From contig JBFICW010000003.1 of NCBI GenBank assembly GCA_041581635.1, positions 31,535-95,534 on the forward strand: a stretch of DNA of 64,000 nucleotides. The letters run 5' to 3'. Shown in pieces: positions 26,016 to 34,478 of this stretch (position 1 is the first letter of the stretch; the number at the start of each line of letters is the position of its first letter). The notes under the pieces were generated by a model that did not search any database, was not told the origin of the DNA, and saw nothing but the letters and a program-made list of their open reading frames with translations. A program made the translations under genes and the position numbers. This DNA comes from Porticoccus sp041581635. Its GTDB lineage: Bacteria > Pseudomonadota > Gammaproteobacteria > Pseudomonadales > Porticoccaceae.

Positions 26016-27233
26016 GTGAATCCGGGGCAATCGAATAATCGTGCCGGTAGTTTTCGGATCTATTTGCAGGGCGTTGGTTCAAGCTCCCTGGCTCAGGGGT
26101 TGCAAGTTGTTTTATTCCCTTGGTTATTGGTGGGAGTTCTGGGTGAGTCACCCGAAAGGGTAGGTTATGCTCAAATGGCACTCTTGTTGCCACAGCTGCT
26201 GTTTATTTTACTTGGCGGCGTTGTCTCGGATAATCGCCCGCTCGGTCAATATCTGTTTCGTTTATATCTGTTATACAGTATTCCTTGCCTTGTTCTGTTG
26301 ATTTCAGTCTGGCAGGAGTGGTTGTCATTTGGCTTGATGCTGTTGTTTGGAGTTTGCTTCGGTTGTGTCACTGCATTCGTTCAGCCTGCCAGGGAAACAC
26401 TGTTGTCTCAAGTGGCTGATTCCCAGCTGCAGCAAGCGGTAGCAAGAGCTTCATTTGTCCAGTTTTCGGCCCAAAGTGTTGGTGTCATTTTGGCGGGTTA
26501 TCTGGATGATATCGGTTTAATAATTCTTATTTCTCTGCAAATGATACTGTTGTTGTCTTCGGGCTGGCTACTTAGGCGGTGTGTCAGTGTCGTGCCAGTT
26601 GAGGTAAAGAAGAGAAAGCGTTCCACATGGAATGAAATGCTCTCAGGATTAAAGCTGGTGAGACAGGATGTCCGTTTGCTTCAATTGATGATGATAGTTG
26701 CCGCTACAGGATTTTTGGGGTTCGGGCTGTATTTGGTCGCAATGCCCATCTTGACCCGGGAGGTGTACCATCAAGGGGCGGCATTCTTTGCCTGGGTACA
26801 GTTCAGCTTTATGTTTGGTGTCATTATTTCCAATGTATTTATTATTAAGTTCGTTGGCCGATTTGCGCAGCCAGGGAGGATGTTGCTGATCAGTCTGTTG
26901 ATCCGTGGCGGGCTTTTGATGGCTATTGCTATGCACCCTCCCTCTTGGTTGTTGTTTTTGTTGGTGCTGCTCTGGGGGGCTGCATCTGGTGTGGCCATGA
27001 TGTTGGGCCGGTCTATGACGCATGAGGAGTCCCCGCAGGCTTACCGGGCCAGGGTGGTTTCTGTGTATCAGCTGGCTTTGTTTGGTGCTGCTCCGATCGG
27101 TGCCTGGATCAGTGGCCATACGATTGCGTCTATAGGTGTTCTTTCTGCGATAGGTGTATTGGGTGGTGTAACTATCATGGTGGGTGTTGTCGCCATTATA
27201 TTCAGCGACTTATGGCGGCCTGTTAGCAAGTAA
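26016..27233 (+). CDS. Major facilitator superfamily transporter
   Basis: A 405-residue membrane protein with about twelve hydrophobic helices, related to the MFS_3 (enterobactin exporter-like) group. Seen are the first helix region GVGSSSLAQGLQVVLFPWLL, a cytoplasmic basic loop between helices 6 and 7 (VEVKKRKRSTWNEMLSGL) and the late motif RVVSVYQLALFGAAPIGAWISG, which is typical of this subgroup. The substrate cannot be read. The start is a GTG at 26016, with no better in-frame ATG. It converges on a TrmH-type methyltransferase gene. Nothing nearby suggests siderophore synthesis. Confidence 0.85.
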   Translation: MNPGQSNNRAGSFRIYLQGVGSSSLAQGLQVVLFPWLLVGVLGESPERVGYAQMALLLPQLLFILLGGVVSDNRPLGQYLFRLYLLYSIPCLVLLISVWQEWLSFGLMLLFGVCFGCVTAFVQPARETLLSQVADSQLQQAVARASFVQFSAQSVGVILAGYLDDIGLIILISLQMILLLSSGWLLRRCVSVVPVEVKKRKRSTWNEMLSGLKLVRQDVRLLQLMMIVAATGFLGFGLYLVAMPILTREVYHQGAAFFAWVQFSFMFGVIISNVFIIKFVGRFAQPGRMLLISLLIRGGLLMAIAMHPPSWLLFLLVLLWGAASGVAMMLGRSMTHEESPQAYRARVVSVYQLALFGAAPIGAWISGHTIASIGVLSAIGVLGGVTIMVGVVAIIFSDLWRPVSK

Positions 27234-27280
27234 TCAGGCTGGTTGCATTCTGAACGGCAGATGCCTTTCCCTATGACATA

Positions 27281-28060
27281 TTACAGTTGATGGTGAAAAG
27301 CCAGCAATGCCGCTGTTACCGCGACATTAAGTGACTCAACGCCGTTACTCATGGGAATGCAAACCTGTGATGTGCAGAGATCATTGACCTTCTTGGATAC
27401 ACCTTCTGTCTCATTGCCAAGTACATAAACAATGGGTGATTCTACCTTCAGTTCGCTCAGAGATTGCTTGCTATGTGAGGAAAGTGTACAGCAAGTGACA
27501 CCCTTTATTTTTAATTTTGGCAGGGCCTCTTCCAGACTCTCGCAATGAATTAACGTACTTTTAAACAGTGTGCCAGCACTGGCTTTGATCACCAGTGGAG
27601 AAATTGCTGTTGTTCCCTGTTTGGGTAGCAGAATGCCATGGCATGGACTGGCGGTAACGGATCGGATGATCATGCCTAAATTTTGTGGGTTTGTGATGCC
27701 ATCTAGAGCAATCAGGCTGTAGTTTTGTTTCGGTAGATTGGCTAGAAAATCATCCAGTAGTAGATGGTTCGGACATTCCAGGTCAGCCGCAACTCCTTGA
27801 TCCTGTTTGCCATTTCGGGAAATTCTGGAGAGTGCCTGGCGGCTGTGGTAGACAACCTCCACACCACGTTTCTCGGCCAGGTCGATGATTTGCTTGATGA
27901 TTCCCCCTGGTTTATTAGAGTCCGCCAGATGTATGCGGTAGCACGGGATAGCTTTGTTCTCCAGTGCTTCAAGCACAGGTTTTCGGCCATAAATTGTGAG
28001 CAATCTATCGAAGAAACGTTTGCGTTGCAGGTGTTCATCCCTGTCGGTCGATTGGGGCAT
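27281..28060 (-). CDS. TrmH (SpoU) family RNA 2'-O-methyltransferase
   Basis: A 259-residue RNA ribose methyltransferase of the SPOUT superfamily. An N-terminal L30e-like RNA-binding domain (IYGRKPVLEALENKAIPCYRIHLAD) precedes the knotted catalytic domain with motif 1 ALDGITNPQNLGMIIRSV (Asn and Arg), motif 2 YVLGNETEGVS and motif 3 IPMSNGVESLNVAVTAAL. The layout resembles RlmB, but the sequence is not close enough for me to assign 23S G2251. It is a single gene, convergent with the MFS gene and divergent from the DksA-like gene. Confidence 0.87.
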   Translation of the reverse strand: MPQSTDRDEHLQRKRFFDRLLTIYGRKPVLEALENKAIPCYRIHLADSNKPGGIIKQIIDLAEKRGVEVVYHSRQALSRISRNGKQDQGVAADLECPNHLLLDDFLANLPKQNYSLIALDGITNPQNLGMIIRSVTASPCHGILLPKQGTTAISPLVIKASAGTLFKSTLIHCESLEEALPKLKIKGVTCCTLSSHSKQSLSELKVESPIVYVLGNETEGVSKKVNDLCTSQVCIPMSNGVESLNVAVTAALLAFHHQL

Positions 28061-28098
28061 AGTGTTAAATCCACGTAAAGAGCCGGTATTATACGCCT

Positions 28099-28464
28099 AT
28101 GGACGAATTAACGGATAAGCAACTGGGCCATTTTCGCCGGTCTTTATTAACGGTGCGACATGAGCTGTTCGCGTTACTTGAGATATCTGCAGAAGCAGGA
28201 GAAACTGTTATTTTGGATCAATCCAAGGTGGGTCGGTTGTCCCGGATGGATGCCATACAACAACAGCAGATGTCCAATGCTTGTCGCGCCGTATATCGTA
28301 AGCAATTACTTGATGTGGATGCTGCTTTGTCTGTGATGGATCAGGGCGGTTATGGGTGGTGTGAAAGCTGTGGTGAACCTATTGGCGTCAGACGTTTGGA
28401 AGTACGCCCAGAATCCAGGCGGTGTATTGTCTGTCAAGAAATACGGGAAGAAGATTTGGGCTAA
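28099..28464 (+). CDS. TraR/DksA family zinc-finger protein
   Basis: A 121-residue protein with an N-terminal coiled-coil region and a C-terminal four-cysteine zinc finger, CESCGEPIGVRRLEV then RRCIVCQE, as in DksA and TraR. Family members bind the RNA polymerase secondary channel. It is shorter than DksA (about 150) and its coiled-coil tip lacks an obvious D-x-x-D-x-A motif (the tip region reads LSRMDAIQQQQMSN), so it is more likely a DksA-like relative than DksA itself. It stands alone between divergent and convergent neighbours. Confidence 0.85.
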   Translation: MDELTDKQLGHFRRSLLTVRHELFALLEISAEAGETVILDQSKVGRLSRMDAIQQQQMSNACRAVYRKQLLDVDAALSVMDQGGYGWCESCGEPIGVRRLEVRPESRRCIVCQEIREEDLG

Positions 28465-28475
28465 AGAACCGGGAG

Positions 28476-29246
28476 TTAATGCCCCTGATTAGGGCGCTGT
28501 AAAATTTGTTTGTATGCCTGAACAGCATTTCCCAAGCCCATTGCTATCGCATCGACTGTCAGAGCATGGCCGATAGAAACCTCCATCAAGCCCGGTATTG
28601 TTGAGAACTTTTCAAGGTTAATTAAGTTGAGGTCGTGTCCCGCATTTATCCCCAATCCTAATTCGAGAGCAAGTTCCGCTGCATCGTGGTGTAACTGGAA
28701 AATTCGATTAAGTTTTTCCGGGTTTCCCCAAGCTGCTGCGTAGGGGCCTGTGTACAACTCGATACGGTCAGCACCAATTTGTCTGGCCAGTTTTATCTGG
28801 TCGGGATCGGGGTCCATAAATAAACTTACCCGAATATCCATTAGCTTCAGTTGTTCAATAATAGGTGCCAGCTTTGTTGACGCTTTGGTCAAATCAAACC
28901 CGTGATCAGAGGTGAGCTGGTCATCGCTGTCTGGCACCAGTGTGCACTGGTCTGGTTGAGTTTCCTCAGCTAATTGAATTAGTCCTGGGTAACTTCCTTG
29001 TGGGGCGGCGAGTGGATTTCCCTCTATATTGAACTCAATATTTTTGTGTGCTGTAAGAAGCTTGCTTAGCTGGCGTACATCATCGGGTCTGATGTGCCGC
29101 TGGTCGGGGCGCGGATGGACTGTGATACCGTCAGCACCATGTTCGATACATACTTTGGCATGCTCAATGACGCTCGGATAATTCCCCTCACGTGAATTTC
29201 GAATAAGAGCAATTTTGTTTAGGTTGACACTAAGCGCTGTACCCAC
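28476..29246 (-). CDS. pdxJ: Pyridoxine 5'-phosphate synthase PdxJ (divergent clade)
   Basis: A 256-residue TIM-barrel enzyme that condenses 1-deoxy-xylulose 5-phosphate with 3-amino-2-oxopropyl phosphate to pyridoxine 5'-phosphate. Signature stretches are LSVNLNKIALIRNSREGN, HGADGITVHPRPDQRHI, FNIEGNP, CTLVPD, DRIELYTGPYA, LGLGINAGHDLNL and LMEVSIGHALT. These follow the Bacteroidetes/Xanthomonas-type PdxJ rather than the usual gammaproteobacterial form (GVNIDHVATLRNARG). The start is GTG 29246. It is not in the usual recO-pdxJ setting; it lies four bases after a cyclophilin gene on the same strand. Confidence 0.92.
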   Translation of the reverse strand: MGTALSVNLNKIALIRNSREGNYPSVIEHAKVCIEHGADGITVHPRPDQRHIRPDDVRQLSKLLTAHKNIEFNIEGNPLAAPQGSYPGLIQLAEETQPDQCTLVPDSDDQLTSDHGFDLTKASTKLAPIIEQLKLMDIRVSLFMDPDPDQIKLARQIGADRIELYTGPYAAAWGNPEKLNRIFQLHHDAAELALELGLGINAGHDLNLINLEKFSTIPGLMEVSIGHALTVDAIAMGLGNAVQAYKQILQRPNQGH

Positions 29247-29250
29247 GTGA

Positions 29251-29823
29251 TTATTCGTTACCGATGACTTGGGCTTTAATTATGTGGATTGGCGTCTCTG
29301 GCAAATTGGCAAAGGGACCAATACTGGTAGTGGGTTGACGAGAAATTTTGTCTGCTACATTTGTTCCTTGAATAATCTTGCCAAACACAGTGTAACCAGG
29401 CTTTCCATTCCTGGGGTTGAGGGTCCAGTTGTCAGCCATGTTGATATAGAACTGGGCTTTAGCGCTATCTGGGTCGGTTTGTCTCGCCATGGCAATAGTG
29501 CCCTTGGTGTTGCCAAGTCCGTTAAACGATTCATTTGCAATGGCTTCGCCACTGGGTTCTCGTCGAGAGAGATCGTCTTTGAAGCCGCCAGCTTGAATAA
29601 CAAAGCCCTTCATCACGCGGTGAAAAATCAGCCCATCATAGTGTTTACCATTCACATAGTTGATAAAATTTTCGACCGTCACCGGGGCTTTGTCCGGATA
29701 GAGTTCAAGTTTTATATCACCGTGGTCTGTGGCGAGTAAGACTTGAACCGAGCTGCCCGCTTCTACATTTGTGGCGAGCAGAATAATACTTGTGAATAGT
29801 ATCGTTAACGTATTTTTTAACAT
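29251..29823 (-). CDS. ppiA: Periplasmic peptidyl-prolyl cis-trans isomerase, cyclophilin type
   Basis: About 190 residues: a signal peptide (LKNTLTILFTSIILLATNVEA) followed by a cyclophilin domain with FHRVMKGFVIQAGG, TIAMARQTDPDSAKAQFYIN and GYTVFGKIIQG. It catalyses proline isomerisation, probably in the periplasm. The frame is open to 29922, but the ATG at 29823 gives a clean signal peptide and overlaps the upstream gene's stop (TAATG), so it is preferred. The symbol ppiA reflects the exported form; assignment among cyclophilin paralogues is less certain than the enzyme class. Confidence 0.88.
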   Translation of the reverse strand: MLKNTLTILFTSIILLATNVEAGSSVQVLLATDHGDIKLELYPDKAPVTVENFINYVNGKHYDGLIFHRVMKGFVIQAGGFKDDLSRREPSGEAIANESFNGLGNTKGTIAMARQTDPDSAKAQFYINMADNWTLNPRNGKPGYTVFGKIIQGTNVADKISRQPTTSIGPFANLPETPIHIIKAQVIGNE

Positions 29824-30482
29824 TAGCCCCACTCCGAAAAACGTTTGCGACGCTTTAGTCGCGGAATAATAATTGTTAGTAAAGAACCCATTACAACGGC
29901 AAATACACCATAGAGGAACCATGTGTTTCGCTCGCTATCGCTGAGTTGCTCATTCGCGGCTTTTAGTACATCAATTTTACTCTGTAGTATGCCATTTCGT
30001 TCGAGCAATTCCTGATTTTGCTGATTGATCGATATCGCATTAGATGAGATCTTTTTAATTGTTTTGAGTTCACTGCTGACCTCGCTGCTAGTAGATCGCA
30101 CTGTGTTAAGTTCGGTTGATAACACATTGTTGGTTTCTTTCAGCACCTTTAATTCTTCATTGAGCTTACTTACGTTCTTTTCTGCTATTTCTAGCTTTTT
30201 TTCCATGCCGGCAAGACGGTCTCGCGCTGTTGGCGTTTGTTGTAAGTAGTGGGATGGCATCCAGCCATCAAGCCCACCTTTAGTGGTTATGTGACTCCAT
30301 CCATCGTCATTGGTTTCGACAAGGTTGAGTGCTGTGCCACTTTTTAATCCTCGGTGGAGGATAGAACACCTTGGGCAGGGAGATTTGCGCAACGGAACTC
30401 TATATTCGTCAGAGATATAGACGGTCTCTGCATTTAGTGCAGTGGTGAAAAGAATGAATATAGCGGCTAGCAATATCTTCAT
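29823..30482 (-). CDS. SH3 domain-containing membrane protein (TIGR04211/YgiM type)
   Basis: A 219-residue protein with a signal peptide (residues 1-18), a bacterial SH3 domain (about 20-85; YISDEYRVPLRKSPC to GGLDGWMPSHYL), a long coiled coil (about 92-180, rich in Leu, Glu and Lys) and one C-terminal transmembrane helix (VFAVVMGSLLTIIIPRL) with a basic tail. This is the TIGR04211/YgiM architecture; the function is not established, but SH3b domains often bind cell-wall peptides. Its stop overlaps the start of the cyclophilin gene, so the two are co-expressed. Confidence 0.88.
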   Translation of the reverse strand: MKILLAAIFILFTTALNAETVYISDEYRVPLRKSPCPRCSILHRGLKSGTALNLVETNDDGWSHITTKGGLDGWMPSHYLQQTPTARDRLAGMEKKLEIAEKNVSKLNEELKVLKETNNVLSTELNTVRSTSSEVSSELKTIKKISSNAISINQQNQELLERNGILQSKIDVLKAANEQLSDSERNTWFLYGVFAVVMGSLLTIIIPRLKRRKRFSEWG

Positions 30483-30576
30483 GGTTTTCTCATTCTCATT
30501 GTCATCTCGGTTTTCTGTATTTATTTGTTAAACGCATACGATAATAATTGCTGGTCAGAAAACACCGTAGCGCTAG

Positions 30577-30876
30577 CTATGGAAGCACCTTTTTAAACGG
30601 TTTGACCGTGATGCTGGCATAAACACCAGCATCAATGTACGGATCTTTGTCGGCCCATGCTTGGGCCTCACTTAGAGAGGCAAATTCAGCGATAACCAGA
30701 CTTCCGGTAAAGCCAGCCTCCCCGGGGGTCTCACTGTCAATGGCAGGGTGTGGGCCGGCAAGAAGTAATCTTCCCTGTTGCTTCAATTCTTCAAGTCGAG
30801 CCAAGTGTGCAGGGCGGGCAGAAAGCCTTTTTTCCAAGCTGTTTTCCACATCCTGGCTGCTGACGGAATACCACAT
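30577..30876 (-). CDS. YciI family protein
   Basis: A 99-residue YciI-like (dimeric alpha-beta barrel) protein: MWYSVSSQDVENSLEKRL at the N-terminus, RLEELKQQGRLLLAGPHPAID, GSLVIAEFASLSEAQAWADKDPYIDAGVY and KPFKKVLP. The conserved His-Pro and Asp-Pro positions of YciI proteins are present. The start at 30876 is chosen because AAGGA lies 8 bases ahead, while the longer frame (from 30915) overlaps the upstream gene. The biochemical role is unknown; in enterobacteria yciI lies near ispZ-like genes, and here the upstream neighbour is a similar membrane protein. Confidence 0.85.
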   Translation of the reverse strand: MWYSVSSQDVENSLEKRLSARPAHLARLEELKQQGRLLLAGPHPAIDSETPGEAGFTGSLVIAEFASLSEAQAWADKDPYIDAGVYASITVKPFKKVLP

Positions 30877-30880
30877 AGAG

Positions 30881-31660
30881 TTAGTCCTTGTGTTTCTCAT
30901 GATGGTGAATAACATCTTCCAGTTTCAGACCCGTTAGCTTGGTTATTCCCCGGAATAAATAAAATAAAGCACCCATTAAAACCAGCATTGCAGGTAGCGC
31001 TATGACAGGAAAGCTGAGAGCTGTCATTTTGCCTAATTGTTCATTGAATTCAACCGTTCCTGGCTGGCTGGTGAGTAATATCGTGGCAAGAATGTAATTA
31101 AGGAGCGAGGAAAGGAAAAATGATCCGGCTACAAGCCAGGAGGCATTAGTTAAACATTTTTCGAACTTGTTGCTATTGCCGTTCTGCTCTAATGCCAGAG
31201 AGACTCGGTCTGTTTGTAGGATTTTGTCGTTGTACAGAAAAGTTTTTATCAATGGATAGGGCGTTTTTAGTGAGACAAGGGTGGCCAAGCCAAAGATAGC
31301 CGGTACCATCGCCTCTTTTATTGCGATATAGGTCGGATCAAGTTCCATCAAGCTAATACCGCCAGTAAGAAGAATACTGACCACGCCAAGAGCAGAGAAA
31401 AAATTGATTTTTTTCAGAATTACGAAGTCTTTTAGCCCATAAATGACCGGAAAAGCGAGAGCAACGACAATGGCCATCCGGGTGCCAAGGTAGTCATCAC
31501 CACTGAGTTTGGTCAGAATAAGGGTGGGAATAATAATGTTGAAAGCGAGGTTCAACAGTAAATTTTCACTCTTGCCATTTTTGGCAGGCTTAATGTGTTC
31601 TTGTTTGCTTGATGTCATCGGGTACTTTGTGGTCGTTGCTGCGTCTGAGTGGTCGGTCAT
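30881..31660 (-). CDS. VC0807-type multi-pass membrane protein (septation protein IspZ-like)
   Basis: A 259-residue membrane protein with a charged N-terminal tail of about 35 residues and six or so hydrophobic helices (first at NLLLNLAFNIIIPTLILTKL, then IVVALAFPVIYGLKDFVI, ALGVVSILLTGGISL and three more). It resembles the VC0807-like proteins, distant relatives of IspZ/YciB; the function is unknown. It stops four bases before the YciI gene start on the same strand, so they form a pair reminiscent of the yciB-yciI neighbourhood. It diverges from the TPP-enzyme operon. Confidence 0.7.
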   Translation of the reverse strand: MTDHSDAATTTKYPMTSSKQEHIKPAKNGKSENLLLNLAFNIIIPTLILTKLSGDDYLGTRMAIVVALAFPVIYGLKDFVILKKINFFSALGVVSILLTGGISLMELDPTYIAIKEAMVPAIFGLATLVSLKTPYPLIKTFLYNDKILQTDRVSLALEQNGNSNKFEKCLTNASWLVAGSFFLSSLLNYILATILLTSQPGTVEFNEQLGKMTALSFPVIALPAMLVLMGALFYLFRGITKLTGLKLEDVIHHHEKHKD

Positions 31661-31755
31661 TGTAAGGGATTGAGAGGTACTAATCGAGGGTGATAACTCG
31701 CTGTGAAATAAAGATTTTCTAATTGGGATTGGTTCACATTAATAAGCCCAAAAAG

Positions 31756-31785
31756 TTGAAATTACTTTGAAAATAAGGCAATAAT
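31756..31785 (+). promoter_or_regulatory. Candidate promoter of the 31.8-42.9 kb operon
   Basis: TTGAAA (31756-31761) and AATAAT (31780-31785) are 18 bases apart in the A+T-rich 189-base divergent gap. The leader then carries a palindrome (31812-31827) before AAGGA and the ATG at 31850. Confidence 0.45.
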
Positions 31786-31811
31786 GCGGAAACCATTATA
31801 ACAGAATTAAC

Positions 31812-31827
31812 AAAGTTCCATAACTTT
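31812..31827. promoter_or_regulatory. Palindrome in the leader of the TPP-enzyme operon
   Basis: AAAGTT-CCAT-AACTTT, a perfect 6-base inverted repeat with a 4-base centre, 22 bases ahead of the ATG at 31850. It could be an operator or a weak RNA hairpin near the ribosome site. No regulator gene is adjacent except the kinase at the operon end. Confidence 0.4.
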
Positions 31828-31849
31828 CTGAAAAATAAGGAAAATAATT

Positions 31850-33649
31850 ATGGGTGTTGTTGGGGTGGACAAAGAGCTGGCAAGCCCTTCTGAGGAAGCA
31901 TCTGAACTGGGGGACTTATTGGTCTCTTATTTGGAGCAGCTTGAGGTGGAGTATGTTTTCGGTATTCCTGGTGGAGCTATCGAACCCCTATATAACGCTT
32001 TGGCTCGTAGTGAACGGCGGGGTGGCCCTCGTGCTGTAATCGCCAGGCATGAGACCGGTGCTGCGTTTATGGCTGATGGCTATGCGCGTAATACAGGTAA
32101 ACTGGGCGTGTGTTGTGCCACGACGGGGCCCGGAGCCACTAACCTTATTACGGGTGTCGCCTCAGCTTACGAAAACAATATTCCAATGCTGGTGATTACA
32201 GCGCAGACAGCACTTTCTACTTTTGGAAGAGGTGCTTTTCAGGAGTCTTCTTGTACGGGTATTAATACCGTCGGCCTTTTCGAGCATTGTACTCGCTATA
32301 ACACGCTCATTTCTCACGAGGCGCAGTTTGAAAGTAAACTTGCTTCGGCCATCATGACAGCCTTTCAGTCCCCTTCGGGGCCGGTGCATCTAAGTGTTCC
32401 GCTAGACATTATGCGTGCTCGAGGACTTTGTGACGAGCCTAGTTACAATCTTTGTAGTTTGCTGGACAAGCCTTCATTAATAGATGACGTGGCAGTCGGT
32501 AAGCTTTATGAGGAGCTGATTGCCGCAAAGAACCCCGTGTTTCTCATCGGCGATGAAGCCAGTGAGTCGGTAGGCAGTATTTTAAGTTTGGCCGTCGAAA
32601 TAGATGGTAAAATTCTGGTGACGCCGCATGGCAAGGGGTTGGTGAGTCCCTACCATCCCAATTTTCGTGGTGTCGTTGGTTTTGCCGGGCATCAAAGTGC
32701 TAGGGACGTTCTAGAGGATCCGGCTGTAGACTTGATAGTTGCCATAGGTGCTGATTTAGGTGAGTGGGCAAGTGACGGTTGGGATACGCATACGTTATTA
32801 ACCAAACGACTGGTTCATGTTGAATCAGCTGAAGTTAACTTCACTCGTACACCCATGGCCAAGCTCCATGTACGTGGGCGTTTGTCGACTATCTTCGAGC
32901 AGCTGGTGAAACGTTACGAGGCAGACCCCAGGACGCATATTTATGCCGTGGGTGAACATGGCTTATCTGAGGAAAACTCTTCAGGTGGAGAGCTCAAGCG
33001 ACATTTTGTTTGTGATGACCCCGATGGTTATCGCTCCGATGAAACACCAATTAAGCCTCAGCGTTTGATGCGAGAGCTGCCCAAAATTTTCCCGCCTAAC
33101 ACACGTTATCTTGCCGATACTGGCGCCAGCTTTGCTTGGGCCACCCACTACCTGCACCCTTATGATCGACGGATGTCGGGTAAGAGGAACGCAAAGGGTG
33201 GATTATTTCGTGCTGCTCTAGATTTTGCATCTATGGGCTGGGCTATAGGGAGTTCTATTGGTACAGCCTTGGCTCAGAAGGGTAATCCGGTGGTGTGTAT
33301 TACCGGTGATGGTAGTGTGTTAATGAATGGCCAAGAAATAACCGTTGCTGTTCAAGAGGAGCTGCCGGTCATTTTTGTGGTTTTAAATGATAGTAGCTAT
33401 GGCATGGTCAAGCACGGTCAACAAATGACTGGTGCGGAAGAAATTGGTACAGAGCTGCCCAAAACGAATTTTGCTTCTTTTGCCCGTGCAATGGGGGTTG
33501 ATGGATATGTGATCAATTCTCCAAGTGACCTGTTGTCTCTTGACGTGAAAGCCATTTGTAGTCGAAAAGGCCCTACGCTTCTTGATGTCCGTATAGATAC
33601 AAATGAAGTACCTCCCATTGGCGTTCGTACAAAGGTAATAGCCCAGTAA
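31850..33649 (+). CDS. TPP-dependent enzyme, acetolactate synthase-like
   Basis: A 599-residue thiamine diphosphate enzyme. The N-terminal domain has YVFGIPGGAIEPLYNAL, the activating glutamate in RHETGAAFMADGYAR (Glu68) and CCATTGPGATNLITGVA; a central domain follows, and the C-terminal TPP-binding domain has GDGSVLMNGQEI (from Gly486) with Asn513 closing the metal site. The family decarboxylates 2-oxo acids and joins the product to a second carbonyl compound. It is not obviously IlvB/IlvI: no small regulatory subunit gene is near and a stretch of about 60 residues (PRTHIYAVGEHGLSEE onward) looks unusual. AAGGA precedes the ATG. Two citryl-CoA lyase-like genes follow at 2-base intervals. The substrate is unknown. 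Confidence 0.85.
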   Translation: MGVVGVDKELASPSEEASELGDLLVSYLEQLEVEYVFGIPGGAIEPLYNALARSERRGGPRAVIARHETGAAFMADGYARNTGKLGVCCATTGPGATNLITGVASAYENNIPMLVITAQTALSTFGRGAFQESSCTGINTVGLFEHCTRYNTLISHEAQFESKLASAIMTAFQSPSGPVHLSVPLDIMRARGLCDEPSYNLCSLLDKPSLIDDVAVGKLYEELIAAKNPVFLIGDEASESVGSILSLAVEIDGKILVTPHGKGLVSPYHPNFRGVVGFAGHQSARDVLEDPAVDLIVAIGADLGEWASDGWDTHTLLTKRLVHVESAEVNFTRTPMAKLHVRGRLSTIFEQLVKRYEADPRTHIYAVGEHGLSEENSSGGELKRHFVCDDPDGYRSDETPIKPQRLMRELPKIFPPNTRYLADTGASFAWATHYLHPYDRRMSGKRNAKGGLFRAALDFASMGWAIGSSIGTALAQKGNPVVCITGDGSVLMNGQEITVAVQEELPVIFVVLNDSSYGMVKHGQQMTGAEEIGTELPKTNFASFARAMGVDGYVINSPSDLLSLDVKAICSRKGPTLLDVRIDTNEVPPIGVRTKVIAQ

Positions 33650-33651
33650 TC

Positions 33652-34476
33652 ATGACTGAATCCAAGAAGAAGGAACAAATCACTACAAAAATCTGGCGAG
33701 AGGTAGCGGAAGATGATAACCCTTTTGCTGCCGCAGCTTGTTATTGCTCAGGCTTTGATGTGTATGGCGATTTGTTGGGAAAAGCGACTTATATCGAATA
33801 TTTATACCTGTTGTTCAAGCTTGAGCCACCTGCAGAATCACAGAAAAATCTACTTGAAGGTCTGGCAATAGCATTAGCTAATCCGGGTCCTCGTGATCAC
33901 AGCGTGAGGGCTGCCATGAATGCGGGGGTTGGTGGTTCAACTCATGCTTCAGCGTTGATGGCGTCAGTGGCTGTTGGAGCTGGGAATCTTGGTGGAGGCC
34001 GAGAGGTATATAACGCTGTTCAGTATTGGGAGCATTGCGGCAAGGATCTCTCTAATTGGCGTGAGATGATAAAAAACCCTCCTACAGAAGAGCGCGCCGA
34101 TGTTTGGCAGCCTATGGAGCATGCGCCAGGATTTGACCCCAATGGTGCAAGCTGCCCAACACCTGTCAGGCAGACATTGGATTACTTGGTAGATGTTGGT
34201 TGTACAGAATCGCTAATCTGGCTACAGCAGAACAGAGAAACGCTAGAGGTTTGTGCTGGTGCTCCATTGGCTATGTCTGGAGTTGCAGCGGCAGTTTTTC
34301 ACGATTTGGCAATGACGCCCGATCAATCAGAGATGTTGTTCATGCTATTGCGGTTGCCGGGTGCAGCAGTGCATGCGCTTGAACAAGAGGGGCTCGGCTG
34401 GCGCAGGTATCCATTTTTTGGAGATGGTCTAAAGCTACAGGAAATCCACTCAGATGAACCTGAGGGTGATTTGTAA
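33652..34476 (+). CDS. Citrate synthase/citryl-CoA lyase-like protein, subunit A (triad apparently lost)
   Basis: A 274-residue protein of the citrate synthase superfamily, nearer in length to citryl-CoA lyase (about 260-290) than to citrate synthase (about 430). The alpha-helical core is seen in GGSTHASALMASVAVGAG and the closing LLRLPGAAVHALEQEGLGW. Compared from memory with family motifs, the three catalytic positions look changed: ANPGP (76-80) where ADHGP is usual, NLGGG (112-116) where the second His precedes GG, and MSG (208-210) where VDG is usual. It may therefore be a non-catalytic or differently acting partner of the next protein. It starts two bases after the TPP enzyme gene. Function unknown. 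Confidence 0.75.
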   Translation: MTESKKKEQITTKIWREVAEDDNPFAAAACYCSGFDVYGDLLGKATYIEYLYLLFKLEPPAESQKNLLEGLAIALANPGPRDHSVRAAMNAGVGGSTHASALMASVAVGAGNLGGGREVYNAVQYWEHCGKDLSNWREMIKNPPTEERADVWQPMEHAPGFDPNGASCPTPVRQTLDYLVDVGCTESLIWLQQNRETLEVCAGAPLAMSGVAAAVFHDLAMTPDQSEMLFMLLRLPGAAVHALEQEGLGWRRYPFFGDGLKLQEIHSDEPEGDL

Positions 34477-34478
34477 GT

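Noticed and set aside
26649..27119. Long minus-strand reading frame opposite the MFS transporter
   Set aside because: Rich in His, Gln and Pro with no domain pattern; it is the complement of a hydrophobic membrane protein gene.
31661..31849. TPP riboswitch ahead of the TPP-dependent enzyme gene
   Set aside because: A GAGAGGTACT stretch lies near 31670, but the paired CUGAGA and ACCUGAU core motifs are not both present, and riboswitches of this class control thiamine synthesis or transport genes rather than enzymes that use it.
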